Shown piece by piece: positions 35,870 to 43,535 of a stretch of 64,000 nucleotides of DNA. The notes below the pieces were generated by a model. The model made no database searches, was not told the DNA's origin, and saw nothing but the letters and a program-made list of their open reading frames with translations. Both the position numbers and the translations under genes were made by a program. Each line of letters opens with the position of its first letter. Position 1 is the stretch's first letter. Source of the DNA: Porphyromonas cangingivalis (GTDB taxonomy: Bacteria; Bacteroidota; Bacteroidia; Bacteroidales; Porphyromonadaceae); NCBI RefSeq assembly GCF_900638305.1, contig NZ_LR134506.1, positions 1,860,001 through 1,924,000 on the forward strand. Reading direction: 5' to 3'.

Positions 35870-36367
35870 ATGGACAAGAAGAGGATACAGACCCTGATTC
35901 CCTTAGCAATGAGGGTCATCGAGAAGGTCAAGATTGTGGACACTAAGACTGCTTCGTTCGAGAAAGTCCACGAAGGATACATCAATGCCCTTGGCCCTAA
36001 CATCATACAGTCGGGGCTTCTTCCTACGCTTATCTTTTACAATAAAGATGACCGAAAGAAAGATGACCGAAAGAAAGATGATCGAAAGAAAGATGATCGA
36101 AAGAAAGATGATCGAAGAAAGTGGCTTGAAGCCTTGTATCTTATGTATTATATGGATAAAGAAGACAAAGAAGTGACAGCGGATGATCCCACGGCAATCA
36201 TAAAGCTTGTTATCGGCAACAAGGGAGGCAACGTAGGATCCTTGACAAACGCACTCGAATACAAAAGCTGGGAAAAGCTCATCCTTGAATACGCAGTGGC
36301 ACTCAAGCTGGCACTCCGGACATTTACAGCCAGAGAGAAAGAGAAAAAGGAAGGAGGTAATGAGTGA
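35870..36367 (+). CDS. cmr5: Type III-B small subunit Cmr5 with internal DDRKK repeat
   Basis: This 165-residue alpha-helical protein is called Cmr5 (Cas11-type) from its position between cmr4 and cmr6, its length and its helical pattern (LIPLAMRVIEKVKIVDTKTASFEKVHEGYINALGPNIIQSGLLPTLIFY, written here in two parts of the first 55 residues: helices 1 and 2). Between helices lies a charged insertion of four and a half D-D-R-K-K units encoded by 15-bp DNA repeats. The C-terminal half (NAL..SWEKLILEYAVALKLALR) returns to the Cmr5 pattern. The stop overlaps the cmr6 ATG. Confidence 0.8.
   Translation: MDKKRIQTLIPLAMRVIEKVKIVDTKTASFEKVHEGYINALGPNIIQSGLLPTLIFYNKDDRKKDDRKKDDRKKDDRKKDDRRKWLEALYLMYYMDKEDKEVTADDPTAIIKLVIGNKGGNVGSLTNALEYKSWEKLILEYAVALKLALRTFTAREKEKKEGGNE
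36047..36118 (+). repeat. 15-bp tandem repeat inside cmr5
   Basis: The unit GATGAYCGAAAGAAA occurs four times (36047, 36062, 36077, 36092) plus a shorter fifth copy, coding D-D-R-K-K each time. The first two copies have GACC and the later ones GATC. Unit length is a multiple of three, so copy-number change keeps the frame. Confidence 0.9.
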
Positions 36368-37143
36368 TGAATTTTGGTTACTGGTACTATCGGCGTTATT
36401 TCGACACGTTAAGGATCAATGGCAAAGGAGAAGTTGTCAATTTCTCTGAGTTCAACAAAGGTGATCATGACAAGCTCAAGGAGGTTAAAATAATCCCTGA
36501 GATGCCATGCGAGGATTTTGGCAAAGGATTGATCGAGACCTTTGAGCTGAAGACCACCTACCCCGGCTTGGTCTGTGGTATAGGTTATCACCACGAGGTC
36601 AACAAGCCAAAGAGCAGCGGAAATCAGACCGACAAAGAAGACTCCGCCGAAGTGTATAATCTCGGGATGTACTTTGACTATACCTCCGGACTTCCCGTCA
36701 TTCCCGGATCTTCGATCAAGGGGATGTTGCGCTCAGCCATTTTGGAGTGGGGCTTCTTGGAGGATAAAGATGTACTTAAGAAGTGTGGCTTTGGAGAGAA
36801 CAAAGGGATAGATGCAGAAAAGTTTATCAAAACGGTATTTGAAGGCAAAGGGCTATCCATCTATGATAGGGACATCTTCCTCGATGCCGTCCCCATTGGC
36901 ACTCCCAAACAGTATCTTTTCGGCGAAGATTACATCACCCACCACCCCCATCCTCTGCAGAACCCCAAGCCTGTGCGCTTCCTCAGGGTCAATCCCGGCG
37001 TGACCTATCAGTTTAGATTCATCCTCAAGGATCACGGAGGCTTCCCTGCGGAGTTCAAGCTTAAGCTCTTCAAAGAAATCATCTGCACCTTCGGTCTTGG
37101 GGCAAAGACCAATGTAGGGTACGGACAGTTTGTCGAAAAGTAA
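36367..37143 (+). CDS. cmr6: Type III-B RAMP protein Cmr6
   Basis: This 258-residue RAMP shows the Cmr6 elements TYPGLVCGIGYHHE, YFDYTSGLPVIPGSSIKGMLRSAI and the C-terminal glycine-rich FGLGAKTNVGYGQF. It caps the backbone next to Cmr1. The ATG at 36367 overlaps the cmr5 stop (TGATG) and has a strong Shine-Dalgarno, AAGGAGG, at 36351-36357, unusual in this lineage; a GTG one codon earlier is the alternative. Last gene of the interference module, 47 bp before cas6-cas1. Confidence 0.92.
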   Translation: MNFGYWYYRRYFDTLRINGKGEVVNFSEFNKGDHDKLKEVKIIPEMPCEDFGKGLIETFELKTTYPGLVCGIGYHHEVNKPKSSGNQTDKEDSAEVYNLGMYFDYTSGLPVIPGSSIKGMLRSAILEWGFLEDKDVLKKCGFGENKGIDAEKFIKTVFEGKGLSIYDRDIFLDAVPIGTPKQYLFGEDYITHHPHPLQNPKPVRFLRVNPGVTYQFRFILKDHGGFPAEFKLKLFKEIICTFGLGAKTNVGYGQFVEK

Positions 37144-37190
37144 ATTCACTGCACGTACCCTGCATTTATATCTCAGCACAACACATCTGT

Positions 37191-39212
37191 ATGTCGTCAG
37201 TCATCGATACAGCGACTTTGCCTGTCTTTCTCAGAGCCTTTTCGGCGTATCACTTCAGGGTACGTTTCGAAGCACGTCAGGTCATTACATTTTCGGGCAA
37301 ATGGTATTTCCTGCCACGTTATGCTTTAGGCAATGCCTTGAAAAACAGTTCTCGCTTCTCCCACCTCTATGACGAGCTCTTCAAACCACAAGAGCCTGAA
37401 GGATCCGGTAGCAGCCCCTCCTCACGACTCGTCATACGTGCGGACAAGCCCACTCGGCGAGGTTTCGGGGCAGGCGAAGCCCTCGACCTCTACATTACCA
37501 TCATCTCCGGCTCTCCTCGCTTGGTCGAGGACTTCCTCACCTTTTTGCCCGAGTGGCAGGCTTACAACTTCTTTCATGAATATGGACTTCGGTATAAATC
37601 TTATCAATTGCTCAATGCTCAAAGTGACAGGTACGAAAACAATCTACCTTTATCTAAAGCGAAGTTGGATGTAGAGTTCTTTTGGAGGCATGCGCCACAA
37701 TGGAGCGACACACTTGGCATCCGATTTCTTACCCCCACAACACTCAAAATAGACCAAATCTTTACAGACCGTATCCCGTTTTCTCGTCTGATGAATCGGG
37801 TTTCTCGTCGCCTATACGATTTGTACATCCAAGAGCCTACCGCATCTTCTGCACCGTCAGCACCCTTTATTTTTGAAGAAAAAGATGATCTGTTGCTCTC
37901 TCAAATAAGCATTCCACATAAGCCTACAATGAAAGAAAAACGGCAGTACGATATGTCCGGGATATTGGGGCAATTGTACTACCAAACGTCTTACGATCCC
38001 ATTGCAGCCCTTATGCTCTCCATAGCTCATTGGGTACATATAGGCAATCATACAGTCATAGGGAATGGACAGATTGTTGCCGAACCCGGTAACCCCTCTC
38101 TATATCAAACCTGGCTCAACACTCTATCTCACAGACCTAAAAAAGTAGATCAGGAGGCAACGGTGTTGAAAAAACAGTTCAAGAGATACCTTAAGGAGCA
38201 AGAGGAGGTTTTTGACTTTGTTGTTTCTGAAGCAGGAGCATTTATCGGGCTAAATCGTAATTGTCTTGTGGTCAAAAAGTTTGGAAATATTATCTGCAAA
38301 CAACCCGCCCACCAAATCGAACAGATCAGTATCATCGCTCCGGGTGTTTCGTTCAGTAGCCATGTGGCAAACTATTGTCATAAAAGAAATATCCGTATCA
38401 TCTACTACAAGGCAACAGGAGAAGCCTATGCCTCTGTGAGCAGTGTGGATTCTATTCTTCCCTCTCACATGAAAGCCCAGATGAGTCTGTCCGATGATCA
38501 GATACGTGAGTTCGCTTCGGATTTGGTGCGCAACAAAATCAAAAATCAAGCCAAACTCCTAAAATACTATTACAAGTATTTTCGCAAAGAAGAAGAGCTA
38601 TGTCAATATCTACAACAAGCCATTGAGCAGTTAAAAGCGATCGAAAAGCTTCCGATATCAGGTAATACTGCTGAAAAAGTACGTCAAAATGCAATGCTTC
38701 TCGAAGCTCGAGGAGCAAAAATATATTGGAGTGCTTTTGGACTTCTGATACAACGCACCGGACACGCATTTGACGGGAGAGTACAGCAAGGGGCTTCAGA
38801 CATCGTAAACCAAATGCTCAACTATGGTTATGCCATATTGCAAAGCTATGTGATGCGAACCATAGACCTGTGGCAACTGAGCCCTAATATTGGCATATTG
38901 CACAGCACTCAAGACAATAAGCCGGCTCTATGCTTTGATCTTATGGAACAATATCGCTCTTTCGTCGTTGATAGGAGTGTCTTGGCCATACTATCTAAAA
39001 GGGAAGAAGTCCGCCGGGAGAAAAGCGGTCTGCTCGACATACATACACGTACTCGTATTATTTCGAAAATAAAGGAGAGATGGTGCTCCCCGGAATACTT
39101 CCGAACAGGACAAAAAACATTGTCAGAAATAATGGCTCTACAAACTAAAAATGTACGAGATTTTTGCCTTAAAAAAGAGAATAAAGTCAAGTTTTACACC
39201 CCTAAATGGTAG
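37191..39212 (+). CDS. Cas6-Cas1 fusion protein
   Basis: The 673-residue protein joins two CRISPR enzymes. Residues 1 to about 300 resemble Cas6: start FSAYHFRVRFEARQVITFSG, central ferredoxin-like parts, HWVHIGNHTVIGNGQ as the glycine-rich loop near 285. Residues about 325-673 are Cas1, with Glu505 in LLEARGAKIYWSAF, His571 in NIGILHSTQDN and Asp583/Glu586 in CFDLMEQYR, the expected metal-binding set. No reverse transcriptase (no Y-x-D-D motif) lies between the domains, although Cas6-RT-Cas1 fusions are known in type III systems. It should both cut pre-crRNA and, with Cas2, add spacers. Cas2 follows 4 bp later. Confidence 0.85.
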   Translation: MSSVIDTATLPVFLRAFSAYHFRVRFEARQVITFSGKWYFLPRYALGNALKNSSRFSHLYDELFKPQEPEGSGSSPSSRLVIRADKPTRRGFGAGEALDLYITIISGSPRLVEDFLTFLPEWQAYNFFHEYGLRYKSYQLLNAQSDRYENNLPLSKAKLDVEFFWRHAPQWSDTLGIRFLTPTTLKIDQIFTDRIPFSRLMNRVSRRLYDLYIQEPTASSAPSAPFIFEEKDDLLLSQISIPHKPTMKEKRQYDMSGILGQLYYQTSYDPIAALMLSIAHWVHIGNHTVIGNGQIVAEPGNPSLYQTWLNTLSHRPKKVDQEATVLKKQFKRYLKEQEEVFDFVVSEAGAFIGLNRNCLVVKKFGNIICKQPAHQIEQISIIAPGVSFSSHVANYCHKRNIRIIYYKATGEAYASVSSVDSILPSHMKAQMSLSDDQIREFASDLVRNKIKNQAKLLKYYYKYFRKEEELCQYLQQAIEQLKAIEKLPISGNTAEKVRQNAMLLEARGAKIYWSAFGLLIQRTGHAFDGRVQQGASDIVNQMLNYGYAILQSYVMRTIDLWQLSPNIGILHSTQDNKPALCFDLMEQYRSFVVDRSVLAILSKREEVRREKSGLLDIHTRTRIISKIKERWCSPEYFRTGQKTLSEIMALQTKNVRDFCLKKENKVKFYTPKW

Positions 39213-39216
39213 TTTT

Positions 39217-39507
39217 ATGCCCTCAAAAATATTGATTGCTTACGATATTTCTTCGAATAGATGTAGACAGAAAGTCGCTAAAATTCTTGAAAACTATGGT
39301 ATCAGAGTGAATAAATCTGTCTTTATGTGCACCATAAAGACAGAAAGTCAGCTAAACGCCCTATTGCATAGTTTTCAACCCATCATTTCACGAAAAGATT
39401 CTCTTTTTGTACTACCTCTTTGTCGTCGTTGTTATGCCAATGCATGGTTTGAAGAAAAAAAATATACCCCTGAGAGTCGACGGAAAAGGAGAACTAAAAT
39501 CATATAG
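39217..39507 (+). CDS. cas2: CRISPR adaptation protein Cas2
   Basis: The 96-residue protein begins KILIAYDISSNRCRQKVAKILENYG, the Cas2 first strand with the conserved Asp and the R-x-K-V-x-K-x-L-x-x-x-G helix, then INRSVF-like NKSVFMCTI, and ends in a basic tail (SRRKRRTKII). It bridges two Cas1 dimers during spacer integration. The frame is open 22 codons further upstream inside cas1, but the ATG 4 bp after the cas1 stop is the natural start. Leader 2 begins about 75 bp downstream. Confidence 0.92.
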   Translation: MPSKILIAYDISSNRCRQKVAKILENYGIRVNKSVFMCTIKTESQLNALLHSFQPIISRKDSLFVLPLCRRCYANAWFEEKKYTPESRRKRRTKII

Positions 39508-39582
39508 AGAGTATAGTATGCTCAAAAAAGCTCCCATTCCGTAAAATCTGACAACCTTACCGAAGAGGTCTCGATAACAAGA

Positions 39583-39983
39583 ACATTTTCGAAAAAAACA
39601 ACCTTGTCAAAAGTTGCTATACATCTATTGATGAGTTACTTATGGAAATGCTTAAATTTCTCTGTTTTCGAAAATCGCATCAAGCAGACTTCCCCGAACC
39701 CGATTTTCGAAAAAATAGACTTTTCTCAAAGTATAACCCGCTGATTATCAACTATCATTTTATCGATTTTTCGAAAATGTCATTTTGATGGATTTTTCCA
39801 CATAGATTTTCGAAATTTCAACATAATTGTATATCTTTGTCTCTCAAGGAAGTACCCCTTGATCAAGTGAGGATAGTGTACACATAGAAACAGTTTAGAA
39901 GGGGGATTTTCGAAAAAACATAAATGATTCACAGAAAAGACTTTATAAAAAGAGTGTTTTCGTAAATCACTGGTAATCAAATT
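39583..39983 (+). promoter_or_regulatory. CRISPR leader 2 with palindromic sites and promoter
   Basis: TTTTCGAAAA-type palindromes are centred at 39590.5, 39669.5, 39708.5, 39772.5, 39811.5 and 39911.5, with a half-site TTTTCGTAAA at 39961.5. TATCTTTG is at 39832-39839. Steps between sites are 79, 39, 64, 39 and 100 bp, against 79, 39, 65, 38 and 100 bp in leader 1, and the distance from the fifth site to TATCTTTG is the same (20.5 bp). Sequence between sites is largely diverged. Confidence 0.7.
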
Positions 39984-40754
39984 GTATCTATACAAAGACA
40001 GTCAGTAAGACTATTAAGACACTGAGCAACAATGCTTGTCTGCAAAGTCGTTGGGTATCTATACAAAGACAGTCAGTAAGACTATTAAGACTCTTTTTCC
40101 TCTCCCTTAGGACGAGTGCAAAGCTGAGTATCTATACAAAGACAGTCAGTAAGACTATTAAGACCCTTTCCCTTTCCCTTTTTCTCATGAGGAAGGAGTA
40201 TCTATACAAAGACAGTCAGTAAGACTATTAAGACGCTATCATCTCTCGACTTTTTTGTAGGCCTTCTACAATTGGTATCTATACAAAGACAGTCAGTAAG
40301 ACTATTAAGACAAAGTGAACGTTGATTCCCCCTCCTTTAGGGACTTTGTGTATCTATACAAAGACAGTCAGTAAGACTATTAAGACTATCATTGGGACGA
40401 TCGGCATACCAAGATTCTATGTATCTATACAAAGACAGTCAGTAAGACTATTAAGACTCCAAGAGTAGTGGAAGAAGGAAGAGGTAATAAGTCCCCGTAT
40501 CTATACAAAGACAGTCAGTAAGACTATTAAGACTTTTTTCCTTTAAGGAAAGTGCCTTGTTCTAGATTCTTGTATCTATACAAAGACAGTCAGTAAGACT
40601 ATTAAGACTCAAAAGGAGGAGGAACTTGAGGAGCTTCTCCTAAAAGTATCTATACAAAGACAGTCAGTAAGACTATTAAGACTGATACAGCCACTCGGAA
40701 GAGGTAAACAAATTTTTGTATCTATACAAAGACAGTCAGTAGGACTATATAGGA
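39984..40754 (+). CRISPR. CRISPR array 2: 10 perfect repeats plus one degenerate, 10 spacers
   Basis: The 37-bp repeat is G, TATCTATACA, AAGA, CAGTCAG, then TAAGACTATTAAGAC, five differences from array 1. Repeats start at 39984, 40055, 40128, 40198, 40275, 40350, 40421, 40497, 40572, 40646 and, degenerate at its 3' part, 40718. Spacers are 33-40 bp. The decayed last repeat and leader 2 on the left fix the + direction. The final 15 bases are identical to array 1, so the same Cas6 domain could process both and leave the same ATTAAGAC tag. Confidence 0.97.
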
Positions 40755-40997
40755 TGCAGGTTGAGCAGAGAGAGAGGGAAATATCTTTTCGAAATCGCTT
40801 ATATCCATCGTTTTATTATTATTTTGTTTTATATTTGCGGTGTGGAGGAGCGAGACCTCTACGGTGAGATGTCCGCAAGGCATCGCGCCCCCTATCGGAG
40901 GAGATGAGTCATCATCTCCTCTTGTCATTTATGCCCACCCTTATTTTGTCGGTATCATACCGGAACAAAGGCTTTTTGTCTCTTATGACTGTTACGA
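40755..40997. other. Intergenic region after array 2
   Basis: No gene is supported. It contains TATATTTG (40830-40837), a possible -7 element, and a stem AGGAGATGA/TCATCTCCT (about 40898-40919) that could stop or protect a transcript, though without a T-run. The whole gap to mtaB is 496 bp. Confidence 0.4.
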
Positions 40998-41033
40998 CTA
41001 TCTATCCATATCCATCGTGAAGACAGTCAAGTC
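40998..41033 (+). repeat. Relic CRISPR repeat of the array 1 type
   Basis: CTATCTATCCATATCCAT followed by CGTGAAGAC resembles the array 1 repeat (CTATCTATACATATTCAG then TCATTAAGAC) much more than the array 2 repeat. It stands alone about 240 bp after array 2, between that array and element B. Confidence 0.45.
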
Positions 41034-41067
41034 CTCGTATGTGCTTTCAGACGGTATCGGGAAGTAG

Positions 41068-41135
41068 AAAAAAAGTCGTTAAAGACGATCAATCGTCTTT
41101 AACGACTTTCGTCATCAAGTCTAACGACTTTTTTT
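41068..41135 (+). repeat. Three-armed hairpin element B
   Basis: Same as element A: A-run, GTCGTTAAAG (41075-41084), inner ACGAT/ATCGT, CTTTAACGAC (41097-41106), linker TTTCGTCATCAAG, third arm TAACGAC (41122-41128), seven T. The base pair that is G-T in element A is A-T here. Identity with element A continues to ATGATCTTTT near 41155. Confidence 0.7.
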
Positions 41136-41160
41136 GTCGCGTCCTATGATCTTTTGTATT

Positions 41161-41192
41161 GGGGGGGGAGGTGGAGGAGATGGGGGCGGAGG
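41161..41192 (+). repeat. G-rich tract with G8 run
   Basis: Eight G are followed by GG, GG, GG, GGGGG, GG and GG groups on the + strand within 32 bp, just ahead of the likely mtaB promoter (TATTTTTG at 41222-41229). It could form a G-quadruplex or vary in length. Confidence 0.5.
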
Positions 41193-41250
41193 CTTGATTT
41201 TCGCAAGTCGGGTAGAAGTCGTATTTTTGTACCTATATTTATATTAGGTA

Positions 41251-42576
41251 ATGACAGACAACAATATATTCGAAAATAAAACCTTTGCGTACTATACGCT
41301 GGGCTGTAAGTTGAACTTCGCCGAGACGTCTGCCATCGGGCGTTCGCTCATCGAGTACGGTATGCGTACGATCAGGGATGGGGAGACGCCCGACTTGTGT
41401 CTCATCAATACGTGTTCGGTGACGGAGCTGGCGGACAAGAAGTGCCGTCAGACGATACGTAAGGTGCATAGGGACTTCCCCAAGGCACGTATCATCGTCA
41501 CGGGGTGCTACGCACAGCTCAAGCCCGAGGAGGTGGCTTCGATAGAGGGGGTGGATATGGTTCTTGGGTCGAACGAAAAGGTCGATCTCGTAAAGTATCT
41601 CGGTCAGCTCGGTACACCTCATGCTTCGTCACACATCCTCCATACGCCTGTCAAGGAGATCAACACCTTTGCCCCTTCGGTGTCTTCGGAAGGGCGCACC
41701 CGACACTTCCTCAAGGTGCAGGACGGATGCGACTACAACTGTTCGTACTGCACGATCCCCAAGGCTCGTGGGCGCAGCCGTAACGGGCGTATCGATGACC
41801 TCGTGGCTCAGGCTCGTACCGTGGTCGCCGAAGGTGGCCGAGAGATCGTCCTCACGGGCGTGAATGTCGGAGACTTTGGACGCAGTACGGGTGAGAAGTT
41901 CATCGACCTCATCAAGGCCCTTGACGAGGTGGAGGGCATAGAGCGTTTCCGCATCTCCTCGATAGAGCCGAACCTCATCACGGACGAAGCGATAGAGTTC
42001 GTCGCAAGGTCGAAGCGATTTGCACCACACTTCCATATCCCCCTCCAGAGTGGGTCGGACGAGGTGCTCAAGCTCATGCGTCGCAGGTACAATACGACCC
42101 TCTTCCGCCACAAGATAGAGACGATCAAGAGACTCATCCCCCATGCCTTCATCGGGGTGGATGTCATCGTGGGCACGAGGGGCGAGAGGGACGAGTATTT
42201 CGAGGAGTGTTATGAGTTCGTCAAGAGCTTGGACATCTCCCAGCTACACGTGTTCAGTTACTCCGAACGCCCCGGCACGGATGCCCTCAACATCGAATAC
42301 ACGGTGGATTCCAAGGTGAAGCACCGCCGCAGCAAACGCCTCATCGCTCTCAGCGCAGAGAAGCTCCGGGCGTTCTATGCCTCGCATCAGGGCAGTGTGC
42401 GCAGGGCACTCTTCGAACACAGTTCGGACGAAGACTACATCTACGGATTTACGGACAACTACATACGTGTGCGCCTGCCCAAGGGGGCTGTCCCCGAGGG
42501 TGAGGTCCACAGTGTCCTCATCGGAGCACCATCGGACGAGGATCCCGAAGTAATGACCGCCACCTTGGCTGAATAA
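41251..42576 (+). CDS. mtaB: tRNA ms2t6A37 methylthiotransferase MtaB
   Basis: This 441-residue radical-SAM enzyme adds a methylthio group to t6A37 of tRNA. The N-terminal UPF0004 domain holds three Cys (GCKLN, INTCSVTE, TGCYAQ), the radical-SAM cluster is Cys160, Cys164 and Cys167 in DGCDYNCSYCTIPKARG, and a TRAM-like C-terminal part follows. It is first of a rightward set of four close genes. The start lies 22 bp after a possible -7 element TATTTTTG. Confidence 0.93.
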   Translation: MTDNNIFENKTFAYYTLGCKLNFAETSAIGRSLIEYGMRTIRDGETPDLCLINTCSVTELADKKCRQTIRKVHRDFPKARIIVTGCYAQLKPEEVASIEGVDMVLGSNEKVDLVKYLGQLGTPHASSHILHTPVKEINTFAPSVSSEGRTRHFLKVQDGCDYNCSYCTIPKARGRSRNGRIDDLVAQARTVVAEGGREIVLTGVNVGDFGRSTGEKFIDLIKALDEVEGIERFRISSIEPNLITDEAIEFVARSKRFAPHFHIPLQSGSDEVLKLMRRRYNTTLFRHKIETIKRLIPHAFIGVDVIVGTRGERDEYFEECYEFVKSLDISQLHVFSYSERPGTDALNIEYTVDSKVKHRRSKRLIALSAEKLRAFYASHQGSVRRALFEHSSDEDYIYGFTDNYIRVRLPKGAVPEGEVHSVLIGAPSDEDPEVMTATLAE

Positions 42577-42596
42577 AAAAAATCACCCTTTGCCTC

Positions 42597-43535
42597 ATGA
42601 CCCCTGACTTCAGCAAAAAGGACCGTATCGTCGGCAGTATCATCTACACCGCCATGGCACTCATCGGCAAGCTCCCCTCGTGGTGGCATTATGGGGTGGC
42701 GGATGTCGTCGCCTTATGCCTTCGCAAGGTCGTGGGCTACCGTCTCGATGTGGTGCGTGAGCAACTCCGTCTCTCTTATCCCGACAAGTCGGACGCCGAG
42801 CGTGCAAGGATAGAGAAGGAGGTGTATGTCCATCTGGCAGACCTTTTTGTCGAATACTTCATGATGGCCGGCTTCGGGAGCAAGAGACTCCGCAAGCATG
42901 TCGTCCTCAGGGGACACGAGCAGATCGAGGCTTTGCACGAGAAGGGGCATCGTCTCGTGTACCTTACCCTCGGGCATTATGGCAACTGGGAGTGGTTCAC
43001 GGGCTTTCAAGACTTCCTGCCATTTACGCAGATGAGTGTCCTCTACAAGCCGCTCAAAGGCGCTCTCAACTATGTCATGTACAGGCTGAGGAGCAAGTTT
43101 GGCACCGGACTTATCGACAAGACTTTCGCTCCACGTGCCATCATGGGCATGAGCCGAAGCGAGACGAACCGACTCCTCATCTTCGTCGCAGATCAGACCC
43201 CTTCGCCACAGAACGTGCACCTCTTCACCCGATTCCTCAACCGAGATACAGCAGTCTTTACCGGTATGGAGCGTCTCGCTCAGAAGACGAAGTCACCGAT
43301 CGCTTACCTACGTGTGGAGCGTCCTCGCAGAGGGCGGTATGTCTGCACGGTGGAGGTGCTGACGGAGGATGCTTCGGCACATGAGTTCGGGGAGATCTCG
43401 GCACGCTTCATGCACCTCCTTGAAGAGCGCATCGATGCCGTGCCTGCCCTTTGGTTGTGGACACACAGACGTTGGAAATACGGGGAAAAGGAGGTTTTGG
43501 ACTTCAATCCCTATCAGGAGTTCAGACGACTATGA
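42597..43535 (+). CDS. Lipid A / lysophospholipid acyltransferase (LpxL/HtrB family)
   Basis: This 312-residue inner-membrane enzyme has the acyltransferase motif H-x4-E (His127 and Glu132 in LGHYGNWEWF), followed by the typical VLYKPLKG, and RSEAN-like SRSETNRLLIFVADQTP and FTGMERLAQKT segments. Such proteins transfer secondary acyl chains to lipid A, or act on other lipids; the exact acceptor is unknown. The neighbouring glycosyltransferase, whose start codon overlaps its stop, supports an envelope-glycolipid role. Confidence 0.88.
   Translation: MTPDFSKKDRIVGSIIYTAMALIGKLPSWWHYGVADVVALCLRKVVGYRLDVVREQLRLSYPDKSDAERARIEKEVYVHLADLFVEYFMMAGFGSKRLRKHVVLRGHEQIEALHEKGHRLVYLTLGHYGNWEWFTGFQDFLPFTQMSVLYKPLKGALNYVMYRLRSKFGTGLIDKTFAPRAIMGMSRSETNRLLIFVADQTPSPQNVHLFTRFLNRDTAVFTGMERLAQKTKSPIAYLRVERPRRGRYVCTVEVLTEDASAHEFGEISARFMHLLEERIDAVPALWLWTHRRWKYGEKEVLDFNPYQEFRRL

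Noticed and set aside
37191-39212. Reverse transcriptase domain in the Cas6-Cas1 fusion
   Set aside because: The segment between the two domains is only about 25 residues and no Y-x-D-D or other RT motif is present.
40840-41067. 75-codon frame after array 2
   Set aside because: It crosses a hairpin and the relic repeat, has no recognisable pattern and lies in a region that looks non-coding.
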